A stretch of DNA of 64,000 nt from Hoeflea sp. IMCC20628 (GTDB lineage Bacteria > Pseudomonadota > Alphaproteobacteria > Rhizobiales > Rhizobiaceae). The translations under genes were made by a program, and so were the position numbers. Below are positions 8,979 through 17,361 of this stretch, in pieces; position 1 is the stretch's first letter, and every line of letters begins with the position of its first letter. The notes below the pieces were generated by a model that was given only the letters and a program-made list of their open reading frames with translations, made no database searches and was not told the DNA's origin. The DNA is taken from contig NZ_CP011479.1 of NCBI RefSeq assembly GCF_001011155.1, positions 2,374,501 to 2,438,500 on the forward strand, given 5' to 3'.

Positions 8979-9416
8979 TCAGTTGCCTGAGGGAGCAGGA
9001 ACCTCGGAGACCTGTTTGCATTCTTTCAGCCAGACGTCATAGACCGCATGATCGACCGCATTGAGACCGGGCGAATCAGCAAACATCCATCCAGTGAACA
9101 GGCGCCGGATCTTGCGATCGAGAGTTATTTCGTCAACTTCGACAAAGGTTGTGGTTTTCGGCGCTTCGGTCTCGTCACGGCTGTTGCACACGCGCGGGGT
9201 CACCTGAAGCGCGCCAAATTGCACAGTCTCGTTGACATAGACGTCGAACGTGGTGATTCGACCGGTGATCTTGTCGATTGCGGAAAACACCGCCACGGGA
9301 TTTTCGATGACTGCCGCTGCAGCCGGAACTGCCGCGCCGGTGAAAATCGAGACGGCGACAAGAATCGGGCTTACGTTCCTGGCAAAAATGTTGGCTTGGT
9401 ATGTCATCTGCTTCAC
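8979..9416 (-). CDS. DUF2155 domain exported protein
   Basis: A 145-residue exported protein of the alphaproteobacterial DUF2155 family; function unknown. The N-terminus has a signal peptide (about 1-34, ending Pro-Ala-Ala-Ala-Ala). The body has the family's Ala-Ile-Asp-Lys-Ile-Thr-Gly-Arg segment, a Gln-Phe-Gly-x-Leu-x-Val block, a conserved Cys, and Phe-x-Gly-Trp-Met-Phe-Ala-x-Ser-Pro-Gly-Leu followed by Tyr-Asp-Val-Trp-Leu-x-x-Cys near the end. Start is GTG at 9416, with an alternative ATG at 9407. NDUFA12 lies upstream on the same strand, the same pairing as in relatives. Confidence 0.9.
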   Translation of the reverse strand: MKQMTYQANIFARNVSPILVAVSIFTGAAVPAAAAVIENPVAVFSAIDKITGRITTFDVYVNETVQFGALQVTPRVCNSRDETEAPKTTTFVEVDEITLDRKIRRLFTGWMFADSPGLNAVDHAVYDVWLKECKQVSEVPAPSGN

Positions 9417-9538
9417 TCGTCACAAGGCCCGACCCGGACCGGTCCCGGCATGTTTCGGATCTCGATACTAACCCGCTGCCGTCAAAGAAGCCTTAACCAT
9501 GAATTGTGGCATGGTCGCGCCAAAGACGTGGCAGCTTG

Positions 9539-9937
9539 TCAGGATTTTGGTGTCCAGGCGTCATAGTCGCCGGTCACATGCGGACGGGCGCCCTGATTGA
9601 GGATGGAACCCTTGGGTCGGTAAGCGCGGCCGGTGCCTGTCAGGTTCGGCTGATGCGCCTTTTCCCAGGTTTTCGCTGCATAGTCCTCGGACGCAGGCGA
9701 CACATCAGTGCGGTGATGCATCCAGCCGTGCCAGCCTGGCGGTATGGTGGAGGCTTCGGATGGACCGTTGTAGATCACCCAGCGGCGGGTCCGGCCTTCG
9801 GAGTCCGAGCCGCCTTCATAATAGACATTACCCAGCGCATCTTCGCCGACACGATTGCCATGTCGCCAAGTATGGTACCTGGTTCCCAGGGTTTGCCCGT
9901 TCCACCAGGTGAATATCTGAAGCAGTAGCGTCTTCAT
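9539..9937 (-). CDS. NDUFA12-family NADH:ubiquinone oxidoreductase accessory protein
   Basis: A 132-residue homologue of mitochondrial complex I subunit NDUFA12 (B17.2), an accessory subunit found in alphaproteobacterial complex I. Seen: Thr-Trp-Trp-Asn-Gly-x-Thr-Leu-Gly-Thr-x-x-x-Thr, Asp-x-x-Gly-Asn-x-Tyr-Tyr, Arg-Arg-Trp-Val-Ile-Tyr-Asn-Gly and Pro-Pro-x-Trp-His-x-Trp-x-His, in the right order. The nuo operon itself is not in the window. Same strand as DUF2155, 122 bases upstream of it. Confidence 0.93.
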   Translation of the reverse strand: MKTLLLQIFTWWNGQTLGTRYHTWRHGNRVGEDALGNVYYEGGSDSEGRTRRWVIYNGPSEASTIPPGWHGWMHHRTDVSPASEDYAAKTWEKAHQPNLTGTGRAYRPKGSILNQGARPHVTGDYDAWTPKS

Positions 9938-10041
9938 GAAAGCCTCTCGTCCGTGGCCCGGCGGCGATGAGTATTCAGCCGCGTCCTGTCCCGCCTTATG
10001 GCCCGCTGGATCAATATTGTCCAGTACCGGGCAGCCTGTGC

Positions 10042-10503
10042 TCAGGCCAAATTCATCTTGAAACCGACATGGCTGGCGACGAATCCGAGCCGTTCATAGA
10101 ACCGGTGCGCGTCAATCCGATCAGCGTTGGACATCAGTTGAACCATTGTCGCGCCCTCGGCCCTGGCCTGCGCGATGGCATGGGTCATCATCACCTGGCC
10201 GATCCCGTTGCCACGCATATCACTGCGGGTATGCACCGCCTTGATTATGAAGCTTGATGCGCCCTTGCCGGTCAGCGCGACAATCAGCGTTGTTTGGAAC
10301 GTGCCGACAATCTCGCCGGCACGGACTGCAACATAGAGTGTGTCATTGGGACTGGCCGCAATCCGGTCGAAAGCCGTGAGGTACAGCGGAAAATCGGCAG
10401 GATCGGCGCTGTCGCCGTGCCCGACCAGCGTTTCCTGGGCCAACATGGCCGCTATTGCGGCAACATCCCGGCGCATTGCTATCCGGATTTCAACCCCGGT
10501 CAC
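10042..10503 (-). CDS. GNAT family N-acetyltransferase
   Basis: A single-domain GNAT acetyltransferase of about 153 residues moving the acetyl group of acetyl-CoA to an unknown amine. Motif A is Val-His-Thr-Arg-Ser-Asp-Met-Arg-Gly-Asn-Gly-Ile-Gly, and the C-terminal block is Ala-His-Arg-Phe-Tyr-Glu-Arg-Leu-Gly-Phe, ending in the His-x-Gly-Phe-Lys-Met style of this subgroup. I start at GTG 10503, four bases after the DM13 gene stop; the longer open frame to 10617 would run through the DM13 gene and reads as low-quality sequence. Operon with DM13 gene. Confidence 0.83.
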   Translation of the reverse strand: MTGVEIRIAMRRDVAAIAAMLAQETLVGHGDSADPADFPLYLTAFDRIAASPNDTLYVAVRAGEIVGTFQTTLIVALTGKGASSFIIKAVHTRSDMRGNGIGQVMMTHAIAQARAEGATMVQLMSNADRIDAHRFYERLGFVASHVGFKMNLA

Positions 10504-10507
10504 GTCA

Positions 10508-10996
10508 TCAGACTTTCGGTTGCGACAGGGTGGCGACGGAGAACAAGACGCTGAACTGCTCGCACCAGATGACAGCCGAACCCCAGTCATTGATATCGGT
10601 TCCATCAGGGATGACATAGCTCTGGTCGCCCTTGTTGCCCTTGAGCGGCCCCAGAGACAGCCATTGGCTGGCGTTCACATCGGCAGATTTTTTCGGATCG
10701 GGATCCTTGACCAGCCAGACCTCGAGATCCGGGCCGTTGGTAACCTGGAACTCGGTAAAACGCAGCAATGCGCCGCCACCGTCGGCCACCAGAATTTTGG
10801 CTGACCCGGAGCCACGATGCGCACCATCGGCATTTCGAAACTCACCTGACCGCGCTTCGCTGAGGACAAAGCCCGAAGGCAATTGCTCATTGACCACACG
10901 GTCAATGAATGAAGGCGAAAAAACATACCAGAAAGCATTCCCGGCGATAAATCCGACAATGAAAACCGGGATGGCAATTTTGTAAAATCGTATCAT
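10508..10996 (-). CDS. DM13 domain-containing membrane-anchored protein
   Basis: A 162-residue protein with one N-terminal membrane segment (about 6-28) and a DM13 domain outside it. Seen: Ser-Gly-Ser-Ala-Lys-Ile-Leu, Leu-Arg-Phe-Thr-x-Phe-x-Val-Thr-Asn-Gly-Pro-Asp-Leu-x-Val-Trp-Leu, and Leu-Lys-Gly-Asn-Lys-Gly-Asp-Gln-Ser-Tyr followed by Val-Ile-Trp-Cys near the end. DM13 has been proposed to be a redox domain using this cysteine; the role here is unknown. A GNAT gene follows directly. Confidence 0.88.
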   Translation of the reverse strand: MIRFYKIAIPVFIVGFIAGNAFWYVFSPSFIDRVVNEQLPSGFVLSEARSGEFRNADGAHRGSGSAKILVADGGGALLRFTEFQVTNGPDLEVWLVKDPDPKKSADVNASQWLSLGPLKGNKGDQSYVIPDGTDINDWGSAVIWCEQFSVLFSVATLSQPKV

Positions 10997-11160
10997 TCAC
11001 CCAACCTGAACATTGGCATTTGCGGGGGTGTTTCTAACATGGCTTACGTCGAGTGTCGTAAGGTAAGGTTGCAGATACCACCCCCAGAAATAGTACATTA
11101 CAATTGACGTTCCGACAGGGCGCGCAGCAAGCAGGTTTGCAAGCATCAGCCACCGCTTGC

Positions 11161-11658
11161 CTACACGGAGAGTTGCTTGGTCAGGATCATTGCCGGAATG
11201 CCGGATTCTCCCTTGCCGCAATTGTCGGTGTGTCCGGTCTCGGCCAGCTCATGCGCCTTGTAAAAGCCGATCGCCGGTTCGTTGCCGGGGTCGACCTCGA
11301 CACTGAGGCTTTTCGCATCGGGAAAACAGGTCTCGATCTCGGCGAACAGATCGCGGCCAATGCCCAATCCCTGACATTCGGGCCGAACATAAAGCTGGTG
11401 CAATGACACCACTTTGGTTCCGGGCGCATAGCTGGCAAAGGCGATGCCGCCGATCAGCTTGCCGTCATCTGCCACCAGATATTCACCGCCCGGCTTGTCT
11501 AGATTGGCCTGGATGGCCGCTTCGGAATGCCACTCGGCGATGATCTCCTCGACCTTGGCAGCCCCATAAAACGGCGCATAGGTCGCCCTCCAGGTATCCA
11601 CGAGCACATTGCGGATGGCATCAATGTCTCGGGCAGAGGCGGATCGGACAAAAAACAT
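11161..11658 (-). CDS. GNAT family N-acetyltransferase
   Basis: A 165-residue GNAT protein of a different subgroup from its neighbour. It opens with Phe-Val-Arg-Ser-Ala-Ser-Ala-Arg-Asp, contains Leu-Tyr-Val-Arg-Pro-Glu-Cys-Gln-Gly-Leu-Gly-Ile-Gly (motif A) and Asn-Glu-Pro-Ala-Ile-Gly-Phe-Tyr-Lys-Ala-His. I start at ATG 11658, eight bases after AGGA, rather than the TTG at 11673. Substrate unknown. Between this and the DM13 gene lie 164 bases in which I see nothing. Confidence 0.85.
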   Translation of the reverse strand: MFFVRSASARDIDAIRNVLVDTWRATYAPFYGAAKVEEIIAEWHSEAAIQANLDKPGGEYLVADDGKLIGGIAFASYAPGTKVVSLHQLYVRPECQGLGIGRDLFAEIETCFPDAKSLSVEVDPGNEPAIGFYKAHELAETGHTDNCGKGESGIPAMILTKQLSV

Positions 11659-11739
11659 TGGCAGTTTCCTCAAATTGTCACGGCGAGACGACCGTCGTCA
11701 GCGGTTCGGCGAAGCAGGCCGGTTTCATATGGAGATCAA

Positions 11740-12402
11740 TCAGCGGTCAAGTGAACGCACACCCTCCGGCAGATGGTGCGTAAAGCCTGCCGCGACAAGG
11801 GTGCCGAAGGCAGTTCGCACCGCAGGCGGAATTGTTTGGCTGGCCTGAAAACCATTTTCGGCATAGGCGGCCATGCGCCAGACATCCCCGACCATTTCGG
11901 AAATCAAAGCCTCGAATGGGTGGTGATCGGTCGGTTGCGCCGCCAGATCATGCGCGGGCGCGGTGATCATTGACGTTGCCTCGGGCCAGGCGACCGCCAG
12001 CGTGGCGCTGACCCGGCGCCGTGTCTGCGGCTTCGTCACCCAGATCACCCGCCCGGCAGCTGCAAGCATGGCGCGGACGAAACTGATGTTCTCGGCGATA
12101 TTGGTGGATTCCTGTTCAAGGCTGATGGCCGCAGTGGGCACGCCGAGTGCGATGGCGCGTTCAGCGAAGGCCTGCGCTTCCGAGTTCGCATACAAGCCGC
12201 GGGTCCAGTTGCCCGAGGCTCCGGTAAACACAATCTTCGGCGCCAACCCACTCAGAAACAGTTCGGTGCAGCGGTCAGCCACCCGCAAGTCGTAACTGCC
12301 AAGTCCTATGATCGCGTCGGCGGCTTCGAGCGGCGTCCCGGTGTCGTGATAATCCCAGAGAATTTGGGCATTCCGCATCACCAGGGCGTCGCTGATGGCC
12401 AT
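11740..12402 (-). CDS. YdcF family (DUF218) protein
   Basis: A 220-residue member of the YdcF/SanA-ElyC superfamily, without signal peptide or membrane segment, so cytoplasmic like YdcF. Seen: Ala-Asp-Ala-Ile-Ile-Gly-Leu-Gly-Ser-Tyr-Asp, a Ser/Thr-rich loop Phe-Thr-Gly-Ala-Ser-Gly, and Glu-Ser-Thr-Asn-Ile-Ala-Glu-Asn, the family signature. YdcF binds S-adenosylmethionine in E. coli but its role is not settled. It begins eight bases after the gatB stop, so it is co-transcribed with gatB. Confidence 0.85.
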   Translation of the reverse strand: MAISDALVMRNAQILWDYHDTGTPLEAADAIIGLGSYDLRVADRCTELFLSGLAPKIVFTGASGNWTRGLYANSEAQAFAERAIALGVPTAAISLEQESTNIAENISFVRAMLAAAGRVIWVTKPQTRRRVSATLAVAWPEATSMITAPAHDLAAQPTDHHPFEALISEMVGDVWRMAAYAENGFQASQTIPPAVRTAFGTLVAAGFTHHLPEGVRSLDR

Positions 12403-12410
12403 CGGTGCTG

Positions 12411-13913
12411 TCAGTCCTCGATGCCGAGCTTGGTCTTGACCAGTTCCTGCACGGCTTTCGGATTGGCCTTGCCGCCGGTGGCCTTCATCACCTGACCGAC
12501 GAACCAGCCAGCCAGGGCCGGTTTGGCCACGACCTTGGCCACCTGATCGGGGTTGGCGGCGATGATTTCATCGACAGCCTTTTCGATGGCGCCGGTGTCG
12601 GTGACCTGCTTCATGCCCCTGGCTTCGACGATCTCGGCCGGGTTGCCGCCCTCGTTAAAGACGATCTCGAACAGGTCCTTGGCGATCTTGCCGGAAATGG
12701 TGTCGTCCTTGATCAGATCCAGAATGCCGCCAAGCTGAGCGGGCGAAACCGGAGTCTCTTCAATGCCTTTGCCGGCTTTGTTCAAGCCGCCCAGCAAGTC
12801 GTTGATGACCCAGTTGGCGGCGGTCTTGCCGTCACGCCCGGCGGCCAGTTCCTCGTAATAATCGGCAATCGCCTTTTCCGAGACCAGGATTGAAGCGTCG
12901 TAGACCGACAGGCCCATGTCACGCACCAGGCGCGCCTTCTTGTCGTCAGGCAATTCAGGCAGATCCGCCTTCAACGCGGCGACATAGGCATCGTCGAATT
13001 CCAGCGGCAGCAGATCGGGATCGGGGAAATAGCGATAGTCATGCGCATCTTCCTTCGACCGCATCGAGCGGGTTTCGCCCTTGCCGGGATCAAACAGCCG
13101 GGTTTCCTGGTCGATGGTGCCGCCGTCTTCGATGATGGCGATCTGGCGGCGGGCTTCGTAGTCGATGGCCTGACCGATGAATCGGATCGAGTTGACGTTC
13201 TTGATCTCGCAGCGGGTGCCGAAATCGCCGCCGGGCTTACGCACCGAGACATTGACGTCGGCACGCATCGAGCCTTCGTCCATGTTGCCGTCGCAGGTGC
13301 CGAGATAGCGCAGGATCGACCTGAGTTTGGTGACATAGGCCTTGGCCTCGTCAGCCGAGCGCATGTCGGGTTTCGAGACGATCTCCATCAGCGCCACGCC
13401 GGAGCGGTTGAGATCGACATAGGACATGGTCGGGTGCTGGTCGTGCATCGACTTGCCGGCGTCCTGCTCCAGATGCAGCCGCTCGATGCCGATCTCGATG
13501 TCCTCGAAATTGCCCTTGCGGTCCGGACCGACCGAGATGATGATTTCGCCCTCGCCGACAATCGGATCCTTGAACTGCGAAATCTGATAGCCCTGCGGCA
13601 GATCGGGATAGAAATAGTTCTTGCGGTCAAACACCGAACGGTTGTTGATCTGCGCTTTCAGGCCAAGCCCGGTGCGCACGGCCTGAGCGACGCATTCCTC
13701 GTTGATCACAGGCAGCATGCCTGGCATTGCCGCGTCAACCAGACTGACATTGGAATTGGCGGCATTGCCGAATTCCGTCGAGGCGCCCGAGAACAGCTTG
13801 GAATTGCTGGTCACCTGAGCGTGAACTTCGAGACCAATGACAATCTCCCAATCGCCGGTGGCGCCAGCAACAAAGCGCTTGGGTTCAGGGGTGCGGGTAT
13901 CAACGAGGGTCAT
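12411..13913 (-). CDS. gatB: Asp-tRNA(Asn)/Glu-tRNA(Gln) amidotransferase subunit B
   Basis: The tRNA-binding and kinase subunit of the GatCAB amidotransferase, which turns Glu-tRNA(Gln) and Asp-tRNA(Asn) into Gln-tRNA and Asn-tRNA. Seen: [11 protein letters not shown] near the start, [11 protein letters not shown], Leu-Met-Glu-Ile-Val-Ser, and a C-terminal GatB/YqeY tail domain. The ATG at 13913 gives 500 residues, the usual size; the open frame further up reads through the promoter. The A and C subunits lie 2-4 kb away on the same strand, separated by five unrelated genes. Confidence 0.96.
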   Translation of the reverse strand: MTLVDTRTPEPKRFVAGATGDWEIVIGLEVHAQVTSNSKLFSGASTEFGNAANSNVSLVDAAMPGMLPVINEECVAQAVRTGLGLKAQINNRSVFDRKNYFYPDLPQGYQISQFKDPIVGEGEIIISVGPDRKGNFEDIEIGIERLHLEQDAGKSMHDQHPTMSYVDLNRSGVALMEIVSKPDMRSADEAKAYVTKLRSILRYLGTCDGNMDEGSMRADVNVSVRKPGGDFGTRCEIKNVNSIRFIGQAIDYEARRQIAIIEDGGTIDQETRLFDPGKGETRSMRSKEDAHDYRYFPDPDLLPLEFDDAYVAALKADLPELPDDKKARLVRDMGLSVYDASILVSEKAIADYYEELAAGRDGKTAANWVINDLLGGLNKAGKGIEETPVSPAQLGGILDLIKDDTISGKIAKDLFEIVFNEGGNPAEIVEARGMKQVTDTGAIEKAVDEIIAANPDQVAKVVAKPALAGWFVGQVMKATGGKANPKAVQELVKTKLGIED

Positions 13914-14031
13914 GGCAGGCTCATTATTCTGGAAATTTCGATACCCCGTCCGGTAGAACAAAGGCGGACGAACTGCAAGACTTTCCAGCCATCACTGCGT
14001 CTGGCGAGCGATAAAACCACCTGCGAAATGT

Positions 14032-14045
14032 TTGACCGAGATCAA
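14032..14045 (+). promoter_or_regulatory. FNR/FixK-type binding site ahead of the DUF6455 gene
   Basis: TTGACCGAGATCAA fits the TTGAY-N4-ATCAA consensus for FnrN/FixK-type Crp-family regulators at every defined base. Its centre is 62 bases before the ATG at 14101. An activator at -41.5 would put the transcription start near 14080, leaving a leader of about 20 bases that holds the ribosome site. Confidence 0.6.
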
Positions 14046-14100
14046 TGCGACCCCGCTGGCGGCATGCGATTCTTGCATCAACGCCAAAGAGGAGTGGTTC

Positions 14101-14385
14101 ATGAGCACGTTCGATTATTTCAGCCGATTGACCCAGCGCGCCGACCTGATGGACGGCATGATGAACAAGCTCAAAGTTGTTGACGAGATGAAATCGATGC
14201 CGGGCCACGCCGGAGTTTTGCGCCGTGCGGCCAACCGTTGCCTGACTTGCAACCAGCCTGATGCCTGCCAGCAGTGGCTGCTGGATGAGCCAAATCCTGA
14301 TGAAGCGCCAGGTTTTTGCCGCAACCATGACCTTTTTGAGCGGGTAACTTCAAAGCTCGATATCGAGAAATCACCCGACGTCTGA
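14101..14385 (+). CDS. DUF6455 family protein, four conserved cysteines
   Basis: A 94-residue protein of unknown function that I assign to DUF6455. The first half is helical; the second carries Cys47-x-x-Cys50, Cys56 and Cys73 in Arg-Cys-x-x-Cys and Gly-Phe-Cys-Arg-Asn contexts. Four cysteines in this spacing could bind zinc or an iron-sulfur centre, which is inference. AGAGGAG precedes the ATG. It is transcribed alone, between an FNR/FixK-like box and a terminator, so its expression is probably tied to low oxygen. Confidence 0.85.
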   Translation: MSTFDYFSRLTQRADLMDGMMNKLKVVDEMKSMPGHAGVLRRAANRCLTCNQPDACQQWLLDEPNPDEAPGFCRNHDLFERVTSKLDIEKSPDV

Positions 14386-14430
14386 ATTGCAGATCCCTCT
14401 AGGCAGAGCTCGCTTTGCCCAACTGAACAG

Positions 14431-14464
14431 CCCGGACTGGCCTCCCGCCTCCGGGTCTTTTTTT
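14431..14464 (+). terminator. Terminator after the DUF6455 gene
   Basis: CCCGGA and TCCGGG pair across 13 bases, with further GGC/GCC pairing inside, followed by T-C-T7 on the plus strand. Confidence 0.75.
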
Positions 14465-14482
14465 GTCTGCAAACACCGCTGC

Positions 14483-15016
14483 TCAAATGCCGTAAAGGCC
14501 ATCCTCATCGATACCGGGTTCGACCGGTTCTGTGCCGGGGTAAAATTCCCTGATCATCTCGACCTTGTCGATGTCTTCATCCAGTGGTTCGGAATAGGTG
14601 ACAAAATAGGCCTTCACACGGTAGCCCAGACGCTTGTAGAGCCGGATCGCGCCGGCGTTGCGGGCATGGGTGTCAAGCCGGGCGGCAGGATAGCCACGTT
14701 CCCTGATACCGGCCTCAATGGCTTCGAGCACGACAGTGCCGATGCCCCTGCCCTGAAACTCCGGATGAACCCAGAGGTCGGTGATGAAGTCGTCGGCCTT
14801 TTCACACGATCCCCACCCGGCCAGATCGCCGTCCCATTCGCCAACCAGAATGTCGGGCCAGTGGGCGGTGCAGAATTCGTAAAAGGCTTCCTTGGCGTTT
14901 TCACGCAACCGGTCGGCATCCTCGCCCCAGACCCGGATTGCCTTCTCCCACGCAGCCAGCCCGATCCAGGCAAGATCCTGCGCTTCAGCGGAACTGGCAG
15001 GCCGGATTGTCAGCAT
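14483..15016 (-). CDS. GNAT family N-acetyltransferase
   Basis: A 177-residue GNAT protein, third intact one in 5 kb. It starts Met-Leu-Thr-Ile-Arg-Pro-Ala, carries motif A as Leu-Trp-Val-His-Pro-Glu-Phe-Gln-Gly-Arg-Gly-Ile-Gly, and ends the fold with Asn-Ala-Gly-Ala-Ile-Arg-Leu-Tyr-Lys-Arg-Leu-Gly-Tyr. A negatively charged tail of about 35 residues follows. Substrate unknown. It converges with DUF6455 across the terminator. Confidence 0.87.
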   Translation of the reverse strand: MLTIRPASSAEAQDLAWIGLAAWEKAIRVWGEDADRLRENAKEAFYEFCTAHWPDILVGEWDGDLAGWGSCEKADDFITDLWVHPEFQGRGIGTVVLEAIEAGIRERGYPAARLDTHARNAGAIRLYKRLGYRVKAYFVTYSEPLDEDIDKVEMIREFYPGTEPVEPGIDEDGLYGI

Positions 15017-15406
15017 GAATACGGCTCCGTCAGGTGATGACTACGCCCAAGGGCGCGGTGGTTGGTATGACTGTCGCCGGAATTGCGCGGTTCATCAAGC
15101 CCTGAGGGATTTTATGGCGTGGTTGTGACGGCGTGTGCGACGTGTCTTCAAGGCAATGATGCAACACCGGCAGTCTTTCTGGGTGTTGAATATCGCGGTC
15201 AAACTTGATCCTCCTGAAGGCTTCTCTTATCCTGAACAGATCCATCAACGGAGCCTTTATGTTCTCTTCGAACGAGTCCCGGTAAGGGGCCTGCCCGCGT
15301 ACAAAACGCCGCGCACGGCCCGTCAAAAACATGAAACCGCTGACGTCATTGATGTTGGCTGATGTTTTTGCGCGCTCACACGAGCGCTATCCCGGACACG
15401 AAACCA
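15017..15406. other. Intergenic stretch, no gene recognised
   Basis: Open frames of up to 100 codons exist on both strands, but none has a convincing start, ribosome site or family resemblance. The divergent promoters of the GNAT gene at the left and the YjhX-type gene at the right must lie here; I cannot place them. Confidence 0.5.
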
Positions 15407-15664
15407 ATGGATATTTCCCGCGCCGAACAGCGCATCTTGCACCTGCTCGCCCAGGGCGGCAGGATCGAACTCACCCGCAATGACGCCAGGAAGATCGCCG
15501 ACGCCAAGCTCATCACCCGTGAGGGCTGGCTGTATGGCGGACTTGATCTCGAAATCTTCCGCAAGCTCAAGCGCAGACGTGCCATAAGCTCGCGCAAGGG
15601 ACAGCCTTACGGCGTCACCCGACGCGGCCTGGAACTGGTCCGATCGCAATTGAACAACAGGTAA
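15407..15664 (+). CDS. YjhX family (UPF0386) protein
   Basis: An 85-residue protein of the UPF0386/YjhX family, recognised by its start Met-Asp-Ile-Ser-Arg-Ala-Glu-Gln-Arg-Ile-Leu-His-Leu-Leu-Ala-Gln-Gly-Gly and the later Thr-Arg-Glu-Gly-Trp and Arg-Gly-Leu-Glu-Leu-Val. E. coli YjhX is described as a toxin paired with YjhQ, a GNAT protein. The ATG at 15407 matches the family start; the longer frame to 15362 does not. No dedicated antitoxin gene follows. The divergent GNAT gene at 14483 is the nearest candidate partner, but nothing shows the link. It ends in a strong terminator. Confidence 0.87.
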   Translation: MDISRAEQRILHLLAQGGRIELTRNDARKIADAKLITREGWLYGGLDLEIFRKLKRRRAISSRKGQPYGVTRRGLELVRSQLNNR

Positions 15665-15668
15665 CCGC

Positions 15669-15694
15669 AAAGCGGCGCCTTCGGGCGCCGCTTT
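15669..15694. terminator. Bidirectional terminator between the YjhX-type gene and gatA
   Basis: AAAGCGGCGCC, a TTCG tetraloop, then GGCGCCGCTTT: an 11-base perfect stem with a stabilising loop. It serves the two converging genes. Confidence 0.85.
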
Positions 15695-15705
15695 ATCGCG
15701 TCAAC

Positions 15706-17187
15706 CTACCACCAACGCTTCGCCTCGAACCGGCCAGCGGCCTGTTCGATCACGTGGGCGGTCTTGAACAGGGTTTCTTCCTCGAACGGGCGGCCGATCA
15801 GCTGCAGGCCGAGCGGCAGACCCTTGGGGTCGAGACCGGCAGGCACGGCGATGCCCGGAAGCCCTGCCATGTTGACGGTGACGGTGAAGATGTCGTTGAG
15901 ATACATTTTCACCGGATCGCTGGCCAGGTTCTCGTCGCCAACGGCAAAGGCCGAGGACGGGGTGGCGGGCGTCAGGATGGCGTCGACGCCAGCTGCAAAA
16001 GCCAGTTCGAAATCGCGCTTGATCAGGGTGCGGACCTTCTGGGCGCGCAGGTAATAGGCGTCATAATAACCGGCCGAGAGCACATAGGTGCCGATCATGA
16101 TGCGGCGCTTGACCTCCTGGCCAAATCCTTCGGCGCGGGTCTTTTCATACATCTCGGCAATGTCCCTGCCGGGCACCCGCAGACCGTAGCGGACGCCGTC
16201 ATAGCGGGCCAGGTTGGACGAGGCTTCGGCAGGTGCGACAATGTAATAGGCCGGCAGCGCGTATTTGGTGTGCGGCAGTTCGATGTCGACGATTTCGGCG
16301 CCTGCTTCCTTGAGCCAGGCGATGCCCTGCTGCCAGACGGCGTCGATCTCTTCGGGCATGCCCTCGATGCGGTATTCACGCGGGATGCCGATCTTCAGGC
16401 CCTTGACCGAACCGCCGAGTGCGGCTTCGTAGTCAGGCACCGGCAGATCGACCGAGGTGGTGTCCTTGGCGTCGACCGAGGCCATGGATTTAAGCATGAT
16501 CGCCGCATCGCGGACATCGCGGGCAATCGGACCTGCCTGATCGAGCGACGAGGCAAAGGCTGCAATGCCCCAGCGCGAGCAACGGCCATAGGTCGGCTTG
16601 ATGCCGACCGTGCCGGTAAACGCCGCAGGCTGGCGGATCGAGCCGCCGGTATCGGTTGCGGTGGCGCCGGCGCAGAGCAGTGCGGCAACAGCGGCAGCCG
16701 AGCCGCCGGAAGAACCGCCGGGCACCAGATTGGCGTTGGAGCCTTCAGCACGCCACGGGTTGATCACCGGGCCGTAATAAGAACTCTCATTGGACGAGCC
16801 CATGGCGAATTCATCCATGTTGAGCTTGCCCAGCATGACCGCGCCATCGGCCCAGAGATTGGCCGTGACTGTGGATTCGTAGCGCGGCTCAAAGCCGTCG
16901 AGCACATGGCTGCAAGCCTGGGTGTGGACGCCTTCGGTGGCGTAGAGATCCTTGATGCCGAGCGGAATGCCTTCCAGCGCGCCGGCCTTGCCGTCGGTGC
17001 GGCGGGCGTCGGAAGCCTTGGCCATGTCGCGGGCCTTGTCGGCAGTAACCTTGACATAGGCATTGATCGCCGGATTGGCGGCATCGATGGCCGCCAGATA
17101 GGCATCGGTCAGCTCGAGGCTGGAAAAGGTGCCCTTGCTCATTTCGTCACGGGCTTCGGCGATGGTCAGACGGGTCAGGTCGGTCAT
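15706..17187 (-). CDS. gatA: Asp-tRNA(Asn)/Glu-tRNA(Gln) amidotransferase subunit A
   Basis: The glutaminase subunit of GatCAB, an amidase-signature enzyme that releases ammonia for GatB. The Ser-cisSer-Lys triad is visible: Lys in Gly-Ile-Pro-Leu-Gly-Ile-Lys-Asp, and the serines in [10 protein letters not shown]. 493 residues, normal length. Its ATG overlaps the stop of the small preceding frame as ATGA, so its translation is coupled to that frame. Last gene of the gatC-x-gatA operon. Confidence 0.96.
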   Translation of the reverse strand: MTDLTRLTIAEARDEMSKGTFSSLELTDAYLAAIDAANPAINAYVKVTADKARDMAKASDARRTDGKAGALEGIPLGIKDLYATEGVHTQACSHVLDGFEPRYESTVTANLWADGAVMLGKLNMDEFAMGSSNESSYYGPVINPWRAEGSNANLVPGGSSGGSAAAVAALLCAGATATDTGGSIRQPAAFTGTVGIKPTYGRCSRWGIAAFASSLDQAGPIARDVRDAAIMLKSMASVDAKDTTSVDLPVPDYEAALGGSVKGLKIGIPREYRIEGMPEEIDAVWQQGIAWLKEAGAEIVDIELPHTKYALPAYYIVAPAEASSNLARYDGVRYGLRVPGRDIAEMYEKTRAEGFGQEVKRRIMIGTYVLSAGYYDAYYLRAQKVRTLIKRDFELAFAAGVDAILTPATPSSAFAVGDENLASDPVKMYLNDIFTVTVNMAGLPGIAVPAGLDPKGLPLGLQLIGRPFEEETLFKTAHVIEQAAGRFEAKRWW

Positions 17188-17357
17188 GCGGACAACTTCT
17201 TTTCAAAGAACCGGGAATATCCGGCTTCAGGGTCATCAAGGACGGCGCCACATTCGGTGAAGCCAAGACTTTCACAAAGCCGGACGGCGGCGGCAAGCGG
17301 AACCAGATGCGCGATCTTGTGCGGCAACGGCGTTTCGTTTGCGACCAGCGCCATCAT
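17184..17357 (-). CDS. Small frame between gatC and gatA, remnant of a GNAT C-terminus
   Basis: A 57-residue frame starting four bases after the gatC stop and overlapping gatA by ATGA. Its residues [16 protein letters not shown], then Asp-Asp-Pro-Glu-Ala-Gly and Phe-Glu-Lys-Lys-Leu, match the last part of GNAT acetyltransferases (the (A/S)-x-x-LYESLGF block and final strand). The acetyl-CoA binding motif is absent, so it cannot be an active enzyme. I read it as the tail of a decayed gene kept because it joins gatC to gatA translation. A genuine small protein is possible. Confidence 0.5.
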   Translation of the reverse strand: MMALVANETPLPHKIAHLVPLAAAVRLCESLGFTECGAVLDDPEAGYSRFFEKKLSA

Positions 17358-17361
17358 AAGC

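Noticed and set aside
15030-15332. 100-codon minus-strand frame
   Set aside because: No start signal or family match; composition unlike neighbours.
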